Below, one piece after another: positions 49,527 through 60,665 of a DNA stretch of 64,000 nt (positions are counted from its first letter, which is position 1; each line of letters starts with the position of its first letter). The stretch is from assembly GCF_008831285.2 (NCBI RefSeq), contig NC_045139.1:15048354-15112353 (forward strand), written 5' to 3'. The translations under genes were made by a program, and so were the position numbers. Source of the stretch: Nymphaea colorata (lineage: Eukaryota; Streptophyta; Magnoliopsida; Nymphaeales; Nymphaeaceae). The notes beneath the pieces are model-generated. The model was given only the letters and a program-made list of their open reading frames with translations. It was not told where the DNA came from and made no database searches.

Positions 49527-49612
49527 CTTGTCCTTCCAAAAGCTCTGGCTGCATAGCTTTGAGCTTCCAAGATTTGCTAAAAAAATATCTGCCTTGCTTT
49601 TGGAAGGAGCAA
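49527..49612. other. Short hairpin locus B
   Basis: CTTGTCCTTCCAAAAGC (49527-49543) and GCTTTTGGAAGGAGCAA (49596-49612) are inverted complements with one mismatch or bulge, separated by about 52 nt. On the minus strand a TATA-like CCTATATATG (49809-49818) and a CT-rich leader lie upstream. The arms resemble those of locus A (13510-13587). Confidence 0.4.
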
Positions 49613-51578
49613 TGAAGCAAATCAAAAAAGCAACAAGAAAGTAAGAAAGCGAATAATATTACCACTGCTTCTGCTATCACTTTGATTGAGAGAGAGGGAG
49701 AGAGAGAGAGAGAGAGAAGAATAAGAGGGGTAGGTGAATAAGTGAAAGAGAAAGACAACCCATAAAGACATCTGAAAGAAAAGAAAGAGAAGACAAGCAA
49801 GCTAAATACATATATAGGCAAGAGGGGAGGTCTAGCGGGAGACATGCCCAAAAGCTGCAGTTGTGCGTGTGTATCGGTGTCCGGACCGATACTCATCGTA
49901 TCGGCCGTCTGTCTACGCTCTATGAGGCCTAATGTCGCCTCTCATTGATTTTTTTTTCTCTTTTCTTTCAATTTCCCGATACGGGATAGAAACCGGGATT
50001 CACAACAACATTGATTACGTATTCTTGGGAATTGAAACTAGTTAGCATATTATTATATACATTTTCCCCTAAGAGTAGTTTAAACTGGTGGCCCACATGG
50101 ATGATCTGTGATGAGCTCACTGATTACTCTCCTACTGAGCTTTCTTTGATTGGCCAAGTTGCATTAGTTTACTGCTAATTAATGCCCAACTCTTGCGTAT
50201 ATTTTGCGTGTTCACATGGTTGATAGAAGCAAATCAGCTACAAATGTAAATAGTCTGGATATGGACAATGTAATTACATTGAAGGTCACATGGTTCGACC
50301 AACTATGTTATGCCTTGAAACCAATGTCTCAACAGACTTAGTAGGCGCTTGAGATGAAAGGAAAGCAATTAAGTAAAGAAGCAAGCATGCTTCTCAAAGT
50401 AGCAATGGCTGATAAATAGATATATGTGATGGCGTCTGTACTGTTTCTTTCTACGCTGGTCCCAAGAACAGGTGCAGAAAAGGGGATGAGTTCGGTGTCA
50501 GATTAGGCAAACCGATTGAAAGGGAAAGGGAAGAAAACTAAAGAGAAAAACGGAAGAAAGAAGAGAGGCTGCTGCCAAATATTTCCTGGGCAAATTCAAA
50601 CTGAACTTCCCACCTTCCACCTTTGATAGTGATGACTGATAATGAGTGCCTGTGCTGATCATTCCCACATTCTTCCTTCCTTTTTCTTGTATGTCAATGC
50701 AACGCAATGATGACACATGGGGGGGGGATGTCAAACCATCTTGTGCTAGCATGGCTCCCACCTTTCTCAGATCTGCAATTTCCGGCCGGTGGGGTCCGAC
50801 CGATCCCACCAAGATTCATCCGTTTAATGACAGATCAGGAACCTGAATTCTCTATCTAGTCGAAGACCCGACATGTGCTTTTTTTTTTTTTTGGGACTTC
50901 GTTAGTTTGTTTTCTGGAACTTTTTCATGAAAGAAAGATATGTCTATGTGTGTGTATGCATGCATGCAGATTGTGCTTTGTGTATGTGTCTTCAGCAACT
51001 AAGGAAGTTCATTGTGTAAAAAGAAAAAATAAAAGGAAGGAGAAAACAAGACTTTTGCTTCAATTAAACACGTAAAGTTAAAGAACTTGAAATTCGGAAA
51101 ATATAAGACACGTTAATTAAGGCGTTCTAGACAGAGTACTGTTCTCACGATGTCTGCAAATGAAAAACTCTCCATGAACAAACTTCTGTGGGGTTTGGTG
51201 TTAAAGAAAATGACAGTGATGTAAATCCCTAACCCTTCTGATCTTATACTTTTTTGAACTATGCCATTTTTTTTTTCCTTTGGTTCTGGGAACACTGTCA
51301 CCACCTTTTCCGTGCTCACTTTTTTCGTGAAAGCAAAAGCTGAACGAAAAGAAGAGTGAGGGGGGAGAGAGAGAGAGAGATTAGAAAATTCAAAGCCAAA
51401 AGTGATAACCATAATAATAACAACAAATTTCAGTTGGCTATTTCGCTCACACAAACAAAGAATTGGAGTCTTCATCTTCATCCCGTCCAACCAAAAGAGA
51501 AGCAGCAAGAAGAAGAACGGAAGAAGCTGAGGGAAACCTGCAGGTTCACACGGCACCTGAGAGCTCTCTCGTTACGGC

Positions 51579-51817
51579 ATGAACCGTGGGATGTGGCAGA
51601 CCTCGCCGGTGATGGCGACAGGCAACCTCTATTGGCAGTGGAATCCTAATGCCATCCCCCCTCCGCCTCTTCCTCTCCCACCATCAACTCCTATTCCTTT
51701 CCACGCCTCCCCCTCCATGTTCCAACCTTACCAGCAACCGCCATCACTTCTTCTTAGCTCCTCAGCCTGGAATGACAACCAAGAGTTTCCGGAATCTTGG
51801 TGCCAATTATTGTTGTA

Positions 51818-51867
<50 letters not shown>

Positions 51868-53666
51868 AAATTGGCTAGTCTTAGCTGGATATAGCTCTGA
51901 TAATTTTATTTCCGCTCAATGATTTTAAGAATAATAAAAACCAGTTTCTTGCTTTACGTCCTAAATGGCTTTCTGCAGTTAACTATTACTTTGTTCTCAC
52001 TTTTGAAGTGAATTGGGTAGTTTTCTTGGAGTATGATTGCAAGATTAATTTTTTGATCTCTCTTTTCTAATGAACATCTTGTTGGAGTGTCTCAGAGGGA
52101 GTTTGGTGGGTGACTATGAAAGCCACGGAAACACCAATATGAAGAGAACCGCGGAGAATTTGGAACATCAGGTGCCGATTCCCTCCTCAAACACATACAT
52201 GACACAAGTGAAACGCGAGGTACTCAATGGTGGTTTTGTGTATTCTCAACATCAAGAGCATCACAATCAAGTGTTGCAGACAACAGCGTCTTCTTCGCGG
52301 CAGATCAGCCATCTCGTCTCCTCCCCTACCTCTTGCACAAGTTACAGCAGCAACGTTTTTGATTTCTCCAGTGGCAAGTCAAAGAAACAACCGATCTCAT
52401 CAGATCGATCACCTGAGGTAAAGACTATAAACGTTTGCTACACCATTTAAAGAAAAACGAAAAATGCCACCAACAAGAGCGTCGTACACCCCTCAGGAAA
52501 GGAGATCGAACTTAAAATCCTCAAGTTGAGCTCAAGAATTCGACACCTCATCTGCGGTGTTTTAGTTTTAGCATAATCTAATGGATGTCGGCCTAGCCAG
52601 AGCTTATCGATTTAAAAAAGAAAAGAGGTGGTCAAGAATTTGAAATTTAATAAGCAATCCATAGCTAGCTAGATATGTTGTCTAATTAAGTTTTGATTTT
52701 TATGTCTCGTTGAAAATCATATTTCATGCATATATAGTTATTATGCTGGAATTTCAATAGCCAAGCTAACCTTCAGTTTTTCATATTAACATTTTCATGT
52801 GCGCGCTGAACGTTTTTCTCTAATTAAACACAATTTGAATGACAACCTAATAGGAAAAGCTAGTGTCGCAACAATCGATCATTAAACAGTTTCACATGTT
52901 TGCTTTATACGATTGAATGACATACCTTCGTTTCCTGCTTCATCTTTGGCATTCTATTTCAGTGCAATAGCTCAGCAACGGGTGCAGCGGTGAAGAAGGC
53001 TAAACTCCAGGCCGCAGGCGCAGGACAATCCTCCTTCAAGGTTTGACGTCATCATCTCCAACAGAGAGTTTTAGAAGCATCTTAAGAATTATATTGCTAA
53101 AAACTGTACAGTACGGAATTTAATCTGTGTATATAATTCCTTTACGATTTGTAGGGTAGAAAAGTGAAATTGGGTGATAGAGTAACAGCACTACACCAAC
53201 TTGTTTCCCCCTTTGGAAAGGTACTCGCTCAATCTCAGATCTAAAAGCTTTATAAGTTCCGCCAGATAATTCAATAACATATATATAAAAGATGTCCAGT
53301 GAAAGGAAAAGATGAAAAGAGAGGAGGAAATCAAGGAAAGCAAAATTTTTGGATCAGATCAACAGAAAAGGAAAACAATAAACTAACTGTTTATTCTGCT
53401 TCTGTAAAAAAGAAATAGTTGTCATCTGCTTTGCGTTTTCGGTTTTAATTTTTCTACGTGTTTGCTTTTAACTGTGAAGGTTCTCCTTTTAACCCCATGC
53501 TGTTGTTGGTATGTCCTGAAAGATGGGTTGGTTTCATTTTGCAGACTGACACGGCGTCTGTATTGCTAGAGGCTATTGGGTACATCAGATTCCTTCAAGC
53601 TCAAATAGCGGTACTGATGCTTCCCCGTCCTTCACACATTACAGAACAATCCAACCACAAACATCT

Positions 53667-53705
<39 letters not shown>

Positions 53706-53914
53706 TAACCAAACAAACAAAGAACCAAACAAGCAAAGAGAACGCACTGAAAGTGGAAAAAATTTATTCCCCAACTTTAGTTCTTGAAGTCAGCACAGGA
53801 AGCTTAAATATTCTCCATGTGGCTTGCAGGCTTTGAGTTCTCCTTACATGGATACTGCCCCAGGAAGTTTAACACATCCTGTAAGTCTGAAACTTGGAAC
53901 AAGTTATCTATCGT

Positions 53915-53955
<41 letters not shown>

Positions 53956-54864
53956 AGAACTAAATTAATATTTTTTTATGAGGCATCTAAGTATACGTTT
54001 GCCAGGTGAAAGGTGAGACAGAAGGTTGCGGATGCCCACAAGACTCAGATCAGGTGAGTTTCATTGGATCCAAGTATGTGAACACCATTATTGTATTGCG
54101 AGTACTCCATCATATATATATATATATATGTATATTGAGCAGTGTGCTGAACTTTACAGCCTTTGATTCTTCTGTTAAAATTGAAAAATGTGATTGAGAA
54201 TATTTATGTCTCTCACTCTGCCTGTACTGTTCGAATTCATGACCGAAGAAAAGGTGCCACTCATGTGCTTTTCTTTATCATCTTCCCCCTTTCCTTTTAA
54301 ATGCAGTTAATGATCTAACGAGTCATGCTTCAGGAGAAAATCCACATCAAAGCCAAAATCAAAGCCCCCATTAGTGCTAGCAATATTTGGCGTTTTAGAA
54401 AGAAAATCAGAAGTGCCACCGTCACGATACCATGGCCAAGGGGACTGCAATTTGCCCTTCTCTTGATCTATGATCCGCTTGTTTCCCTCTATAGTAAATG
54501 CATGCCTAAATGGCAACTCCTTGGCAATGGTACTGGAACATGCAGCTCTATTCAACACTGAAAAATACAAAAAAGTCAAGACCAACCAAGTGGCACACTT
54601 GTGTGCATGCACGCATACACATATCCCTGCGTGGGCACGCACTCATAGTACTTGCCCACATGAAGAGATACACAAGGCAAGAAGATCCTGAATTTCTTTT
54701 ATTCTTTTGTTATCTAGCAGAAAGTTGCAGATGAGCCGAAGAAGGACCTGAGGAGTAGAGGCTTGTGTCTCGTGCCTGTATATCGTATTCTAAATGCTGG
54801 CAGTGAAAATGGAGCTGGCTTTTGGCCAGCAGCAGCGGGTGCAGGATTTCAATGCGATCGATGA
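51579..54864 (+). CDS. Atypical bHLH transcription factor (bHLH112/bHLH123-like), eight coding exons
   Basis: Exons are 51579-51814, 52096-52417, 52963-53040, 53155-53220, 53545-53610, 53830-53880, 54006-54053 and 54721-54864. Phases agree and give 336 residues. The N-terminus ([15 protein letters not shown], then Pro-rich) and [16 protein letters not shown] are hallmarks of the bHLH68/110/112/114/123 group. The bHLH core spans exons 4-5: [18 protein letters not shown] then [21 protein letters not shown], followed by ALSSPYM in exon 6. The C-terminus has [12 protein letters not shown], also typical. The basic region lacks the His-Glu-Arg residues needed for classical E-box binding, as is usual in this group; some members bind other motifs or act as dimer partners. 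The protein would be nuclear. Microsatellites crowd the introns: CT/CA starts at the intron 1 donor, CT in intron 5, GA in intron 6. Confidence 0.92.
51817..51868. repeat. (CT)n(CA)n compound microsatellite in bHLH intron 1
   Basis: About 13 CT units followed by about 12 CA units begin three to four bases after the intron 1 splice donor (GTATCT). Confidence 0.95.
53668..53701. repeat. (CT)n microsatellite in bHLH intron 5
   Basis: About 17 CT units lie 58 bp downstream of exon 5. They are complementary to the (GA)n tract in intron 6. Confidence 0.95.
53918..53950. repeat. (GA)n microsatellite in bHLH intron 6
   Basis: About 16 GA units lie 37 bp downstream of exon 6. Confidence 0.95.
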
Positions 54865-57800
54865 CCCTTTCCAGCAGGCCTTCCAGGCTGAAGCTTCATG
54901 AAAAGGTACAACACCATGAGCAGTCAATCTATCAACTAAAAGCCTGGCTGATCCCTCATGCTGCTGTACATGCTCCTTCAGCAGCTCAGAAGTTGCAGCT
55001 GATGGAATCCCAATCACTAATTGCAGGCCGTGTCGTTTTCTTTCTTTCTTTCTTAGTCATTTCTTTGGTGCTTTTTTTATTGTATATGTATCCATTAGGG
55101 GCATGTGTATCTCACCATCAGGATGGCGCGTTTCTTGCTTTTGAAGCAAGCAGACCATTCTGATCAAGATCTTATACTTCAGCTGCTGGTGAATCGTCTC
55201 TGCCATTGTTTGTTGGGGTACGAGATGGAGTCATCAATCAATGTTGTAAACTCATTCCATAATCCTACCAAAATGCGAGAATGTAAAGACTCATGATCTT
55301 GCTGGTCTTTGTCTTCATATTGTAAAGATCTAATTCCGCATCAGTACATTATTACATTTAGATTTTCAGTAAGATGATGTATATTAAAACAACAATGAAT
55401 TTATGAAGGTGCAGGTTAATATGACGAGGGAGGCAAGTGGGCAGCATGTGTATGTGCGTCGCCGTCTTGTGTTTGGAAGGAGGCCCACTCTCTTTCTCTC
55501 ACAACACCAAGAGAAGAAAGCGAAGAGGAGGAGAAGAAAATACAATGACTTTAAGATACAAGGTTCTCCTGGCGGTACAGAGTTTTTCACTATATCACAG
55601 AAGAATCAAAGAATACAATAAACCACTTCTCTTTTAAACCTAAGAATTGGCGCAAACCCATAAAAGGAAAACTTACATGAACGCCTTTATAAAAGACAAA
55701 AAGTTGGATCCATGAAAATTAGAAAAGCCTATCAAGTATCGATCAAGCTCCACAGTCCACACTCCAACATTTTGGTCATAAATTGTCCAATGCCTATGCT
55801 ACTCTATACCCATTCCATCTTAATTTTTCATTGATACTTTAAATAAAACAGGAAGAGATATAACATATAATATGAAGCTCCGTTAGAGTATATATGTGTG
55901 ATTCGTTATTATCCTAGTGCTGGAAGACCGGAACGGAACACGAACGTTCAGATGCAAACGTTGTGGAACACATAAGAACACCCGGTTTGCATGTTCCGAG
56001 TCCACTGTTTTCAGGATCCCATCCTAAGAGTGAATGGTTGGAGAACAGACAAGCGGCGCCTGGTCCTGCCTGTTCCGGTAGAGCAGCAAAATAGAACAAC
56101 ATGTTTCGCGGCCCGTTTTGGGAACAACAAACCAAACATACTCATAGGTCGTGTCTTGTCCGGTTTGGTCTATATGTAGTCACATAATATTGTTTGACAC
56201 TTGGCTAACTCGACGTCAAAAAGATCGTGCATATCCAGATACCATTACTTAAGATAGACATAAAAAAGATCATGCATATGCAGATATCTTAGCAAAACCA
56301 AAGTTCAACTTTACAAAGTAGATGCATCGGAACATGCATGCTCCCCTTTGATATGCCCGCAGGTCGACTGATCCTAAAAAATTTCAATCCTTTAACTCAA
56401 TTTTTTTTTCAATATATAGAAAACAAGTTGAATCAAATTATACCAGTTAACAGTTTAGTACGATCAGTTTTTATAAACCAATTCTCCGTTCCTCTTTGCA
56501 AAGTAAATAAACTCTTCTACAGATCGAAAGTAAAAATAAAATGGATAAAAGCTTGTTTAGTTATCATACGAGAGGTATGCAATTAGAAAAGAGATATTTT
56601 ATCTGACAATTATCCAAGTTGTTCCCTGAAATTGATCTGCTCGTGATCTTTTCGTGCTCTTGTAAATGACATGTGGCTCTAGCCCTGTGGATAGGATTTC
56701 TCTCTGACATGACTCTGGATATGCACAAGTAAAACAATTAAGGACGTATATGGACATGCAACATAACTATTGTTGGATATTGGTTAATTTCTAAGAAGGG
56801 GAAGAAGAAAACAAAGAAAAAATCTTTTCCCGTGCCCCGCATCTTCCACACCTATATTTAGTTTGTTCTTCTTACTCACTGTTGTTACTCACAAAAGCAT
56901 GAGTCATTTGGTGGGGAACATCTTTTGAAACTAAAGCTGGTTACAAGCACAAGCCTGTAATGTATGACTCAATAGTGGGCCTCCAATTTCTTATAAGTGG
57001 GCCAAGAAACACATGTCAGGCATGCACCCCATGCACATAACCATGTGTATTTCTAAAAACCTTTTTGAGAAAGAGTGGTTGTCACCAAAGACCTTGGTAC
57101 TGCCAACAAGTACTGCTTTACACACTTCGAGAAACTTTTGAGATTGAATGAGGTTAAGAGTTCGATACTTGGGGTATATAGTTTATGATAAGGAGAGATA
57201 GACAGTCCAACTCAAACTTGTTATTCTAGAAAAAGGAAATATGAAGAAGATGAAGAGAAAGGCTTCTGTATGATTGTTATTACCATTTGAATCTTACTGT
57301 ATCTCTATTCCGCCATCGAAGGAAGCCAAAACGTTGGAGATATAAAGGTATGGAGTTGAGGGTTTTGCGCTAAAAAGTAAAATCGGTTTCCACAAAATAA
57401 ACATTACAAGAAGCTTATACTTTGAATCTCTATTTTTTTTGTTGTTTTCTATCAAAATTTTCCAGAGGGATCTACATTGTTTATTTAGCATAAACCTAGA
57501 ATCTTGGTAAAACTGTGTTTTTCCAAGTGACTGAAATTTGAAAACTTTGTAACCAATGATTGTCAACATCAAGCCTCACAAATTCTTTCAAAAGAATTTG
57601 GCATCTGAACAATTGATCCACCATATTCAACATCGGTGATATTGAAAATCAGTGATCTCTAACGCTTTACGTTGGTAATGTTCTAGGTGCAAGGTGTCAT
57701 TGATTTTTCTTGCTTAAAATGTGCACATGTGTCAAAAAATCCCGTTATCAAGAGTACAAGTTTGAAAAATCTTCCAAAGACAAGTCATGGATATGTCACA

Positions 57801-58154
57801 AAAAACAAGTAGATTGAAAAAATCTGTTGCCTGATGCTCATGGATTCTCAATTATTTTGCCATTGCTTTCGGTTGTCCCATTCCCTTTTGGCGCAGCAAA
57901 CTTCACTAATTGAATCGCTACCTAATTGGCAGTGTTATTGACAATCACCTTCCACGAATTTAGACGGCAGTTAGGGCCACCATGCACAGAACCCAAAAAA
58001 TCAGGGAATATGTGCTTAATTCACTTCCTTGTATGGAAGATATAGTAATTATATTCCTGGATTCAGGTTCTGTTCTTGGCAATCATCTTCCCTTGCAACT
58101 TTTTTTTCTGATCCTTTGTTGAGACACTTAATTATTGAATTGATTATTTGTCGT

Positions 58155-58236
58155 CATCTAATATTAGTTCACACTTTTTTTTTCATTGTTTTTCTCATCT
58201 AATATTAGTTCACACTTTTTTTCTCATTGTTTTTCT
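58155..58236. repeat. 41-bp tandem duplication
   Basis: CATCTAATATTAGTTCACAC followed by a T-run and CATTGTTTTTCT is present twice head to tail with one difference in the T-run. Confidence 0.9.
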
Positions 58237-58373
58237 CTCAATCTCAATGGTTCATATCAAAAAACCCTCTTGAGCAAGCTAGAGTCTTAGACGTTGCAGT
58301 TATGTTTACGAGAGCAATCAAATGGATGCAAAATACTTGGGATTTTACAGAACAGAACATTTAAACCGATTGA

Positions 58374-58375
58374 AT

Positions 58376-58461
<86 letters not shown>
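58374..58461. repeat. (TA)n(GA)n compound microsatellite
   Basis: About 27 TA units pass directly into about 16 GA units. Confidence 0.95.
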
Positions 58462-58464
<3 letters not shown>

Positions 58465-59515
58465 AAAAAAACTTGAGAGTTCAATTCTTCAACCCTGTCC
58501 AAGTTGGCATAACCAGAATTTTGAACGGGATCCAACTTGATCAACTGGTTGGATCTTTACCGGATCGAGGACTCGGACTTGGATTCAGTCACAAAAGCCA
58601 CACAACAAATCCTAATCCACTTGTGACCCACTTTCTCTTCTCTGGATCCGACGAAAACACATCCAATGTTTGGTCGGTAACTCGTTAACATCCCCACATG
58701 GGAAAAGCGGTGCCGCCAACGTTTCTCAACGAAGAACCATGCTTTCCCGGGAAAGCGATGTCAGAGCCCCTTCCTTGGGGAAGGGTTTTCCCACTGCAGG
58801 GAAAGTGTTGCACCAACCATCCGCTTGGACCGCAGACTTTTTCGTTGCCCTTCCATTGAATTCCAGATGGAGGAAGAAGCATCTAGAAAAGCGCATCCAA
58901 GATTCTTCAACCTAACACATTAAGAGTGTAGGCCCATTTTAATTTCCTCTGTGTTTTCTAGTGGAGCTGATCTCTTCTGGCCTTTAGATGATTCCTTGTG
59001 CTTCAAGTTTACAATTTCCCGCTTGTCTCTTGGTCTTGATATTCATCTTAAGATGGTCCCTTCTACTTCTGCATGTGGAAGATCAAATATTCCCTTGTAT
59101 CCTTTTTTAACTCATGTGGTTTGATTCCTTAGCCAAGAAAACAAGTTAAGGAAAAAGGGGAGTTGGGGAAGTTGCAAGTTCTATTGACCAAGACTTGCTA
59201 TGTGTTAAAGATGTTAACGATTGAGCTCAGTCAATTGCTTAAACCGAAGATCAACCCAGTCTAAGAAAGCTTGCATCAGATTCATTGACTGGAATTCAGA
59301 GAGATTGGTTCCCAGATTAAGTTGAACAGCTTGCTTGAGTTTTGGTCTTTATACTAAACATAGAACAATTATTTATTTCTCTTTCTTTTTTTTTTCAATT
59401 TTATTATTATAATTACTATTGAAGATGTAGAAGATGCGGGCTAATCACCAAGGTTAATGATGCTTAATGGTGTGTTGGCAACACTTGAATGACTAATCAT
59501 GGACTCGGTCCCATT

Positions 59516-59758
59516 AAGGAGGCCTTTGATAGTTTTGGATTTGAGATCAGAGGTGATTTGAGATTACTGGGAATCTCAAATCCACTGACATTCTACTATC
59601 ACATCTCTAATTTGAGGTTTTTGCTATAAATAAAGAATCTCAAATGCTCTTTTCTATATAGTGGTAAAATTCAGTGTTTGTTTCCACTGCTGGCCACATA
59701 AAAGGATCTTAGATCAGTCTCAAATCTAAGGTCTGAGGCAATCAATCAAACGCACCTT
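59516..59758. mobile_element. MITE-like element, about 243 bp
   Basis: The left end is AAGGAGGCCTTTGATAGTTT and the inverted right end is AAGGTGCGTTTGATTGATTG. Beyond the ends, GGATTTGAGAT and TAGATTTGAGA are further matching blocks on the two arms. The element is flanked by ATT on the left and AAT on the right, so a TA-type target duplication is possible but not certain. No coding capacity. Confidence 0.5.
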
Positions 59759-60060
59759 AATAGTAAGATCCAAGTGTAGACAAGAAGAAAAGGTTTGATC
59801 ATTATAACTGGAATTTTGTATTGCCGGACGCATATAGGTAAGAACAATTTTCACGAATATTCTTCTTGTTTTAAAAAGTTTTCATATTTTATATATGTGT
59901 CCGAGTACCATTGGTCTGCTATCCGTCTAAGGAACATTTGAAGGAATTAGAATAGGAGATCGTTAAACCGCTATTTGGCTTTGACGATTCTGTTAATGAA
60001 TGCCTTAAAATCCAAATAAAAGCCCTAAAAAGTAGCCCGGAAGATCAATTTCAAAGCCAA

Positions 60061-60665
60061 CTCCTATTGAACGGCAAGAGACAGAGAGAAACTTCCTCTC
60101 TCTGCAAGAGATTGAACGGCAAGAGAGAAGAGAGAAACCGGTGGGCTTTCCTGGGTGATCGACTTTTCCCACGAGAAACCCATCCGGTCACGGAAAGCTC
60201 GTCCGGCAAAGCTCTCGAAGACACCATCCTCTCTCTCTCTCTCTCTCTGGATTATTGTTCAGAATCGTGAAATAGGAACATGGGTATCGATGATTTCATC
60301 ATAGATCCGTGGGAGTGAACGGCTAGCGGTGAAACGTTGGAGGATTCTAGCAGGCTTCGGTTGGGACACAAGGCGTTGATGACTCATAGGGAAGAAGAGA
60401 GCAATGGGGATTTGTTCCTGTTGATGAGCACTCGAGGGGTCTTAAGTTTCCCGTGCCCACAAGCGAAATTCTCCTTCTGCCTCCCCAGAGACAGATGGGA
60501 TAAGGAGTTCGCGAAACTGCAGGCTGGGTAATCGAAGATAGCGCGTTTATTCGGCCGGTTTGGAATTCGGAAATTCTTGATTTATTTTCATTTATCGCGG
60601 GGTTGTGGTTATTACTTATTAGGAAAAAGTGTATTTGGATTTTCTAGGATTTGGGTTACAAGGAA
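60061..60665 (+). promoter_or_regulatory. Likely 5' leader of the mitochondrial carrier gene with upstream ORFs
   Basis: This stretch is CT/AG-rich, with a (CT)n run at about 60230-60248. It contains two notable upstream ATGs: a 12-codon ORF near 60281 and a 50-codon ORF at 60379-60531 (MTHREEESNGDLF at its start). A possible leader intron runs from GTAATC at about 60529 to TTCTAG before 60650. The transcript start is not defined. Confidence 0.35.

Larger units (their letters stand above)
44824..51560. other. Gene-poor intergenic region, 6.7 kb
   Basis: No gene is supported. Contents include an hAT-like GC-rich patch (47098-47424), short tandem duplications (47472-47514, 47570-47699), a poly-T run (about 48428-48443), a MITE-like element (49068-49222), and a hairpin with upstream CT tract and minus-strand TATA-like sequence (49527-49818). 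The promoter of the downstream bHLH gene occupies the last part. Confidence 0.6.
54865..60060. other. Gene-poor intergenic region, about 5 kb
   Basis: The bHLH 3' UTR is at the left. The remainder has no supported gene. It contains a 41-bp tandem duplication (58155-58236), a TA/GA microsatellite (58374-58461), a 16-bp perfect palindrome (58741-58756) and a transposon-like inverted-repeat element (59516-59758). Confidence 0.6.

Noticed and set aside
49501-49896. 131-codon minus-strand frame
   Set aside because: Mostly Leu/Ser/Phe translation of CT-rich DNA with no family match; the region is better described by its hairpin and leader-like structure.
55914-56170. GC-richer patch with repeated GGAACA/TGTTCC words
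   Set aside because: It looks like part of an old repeat, but I could not define ends, copies or coding capacity.
60337-60531. Upstream frame as an N-terminal exon of the carrier
   Set aside because: Any plausible splice to the carrier exon puts it out of frame, and the carrier begins correctly at 60666.
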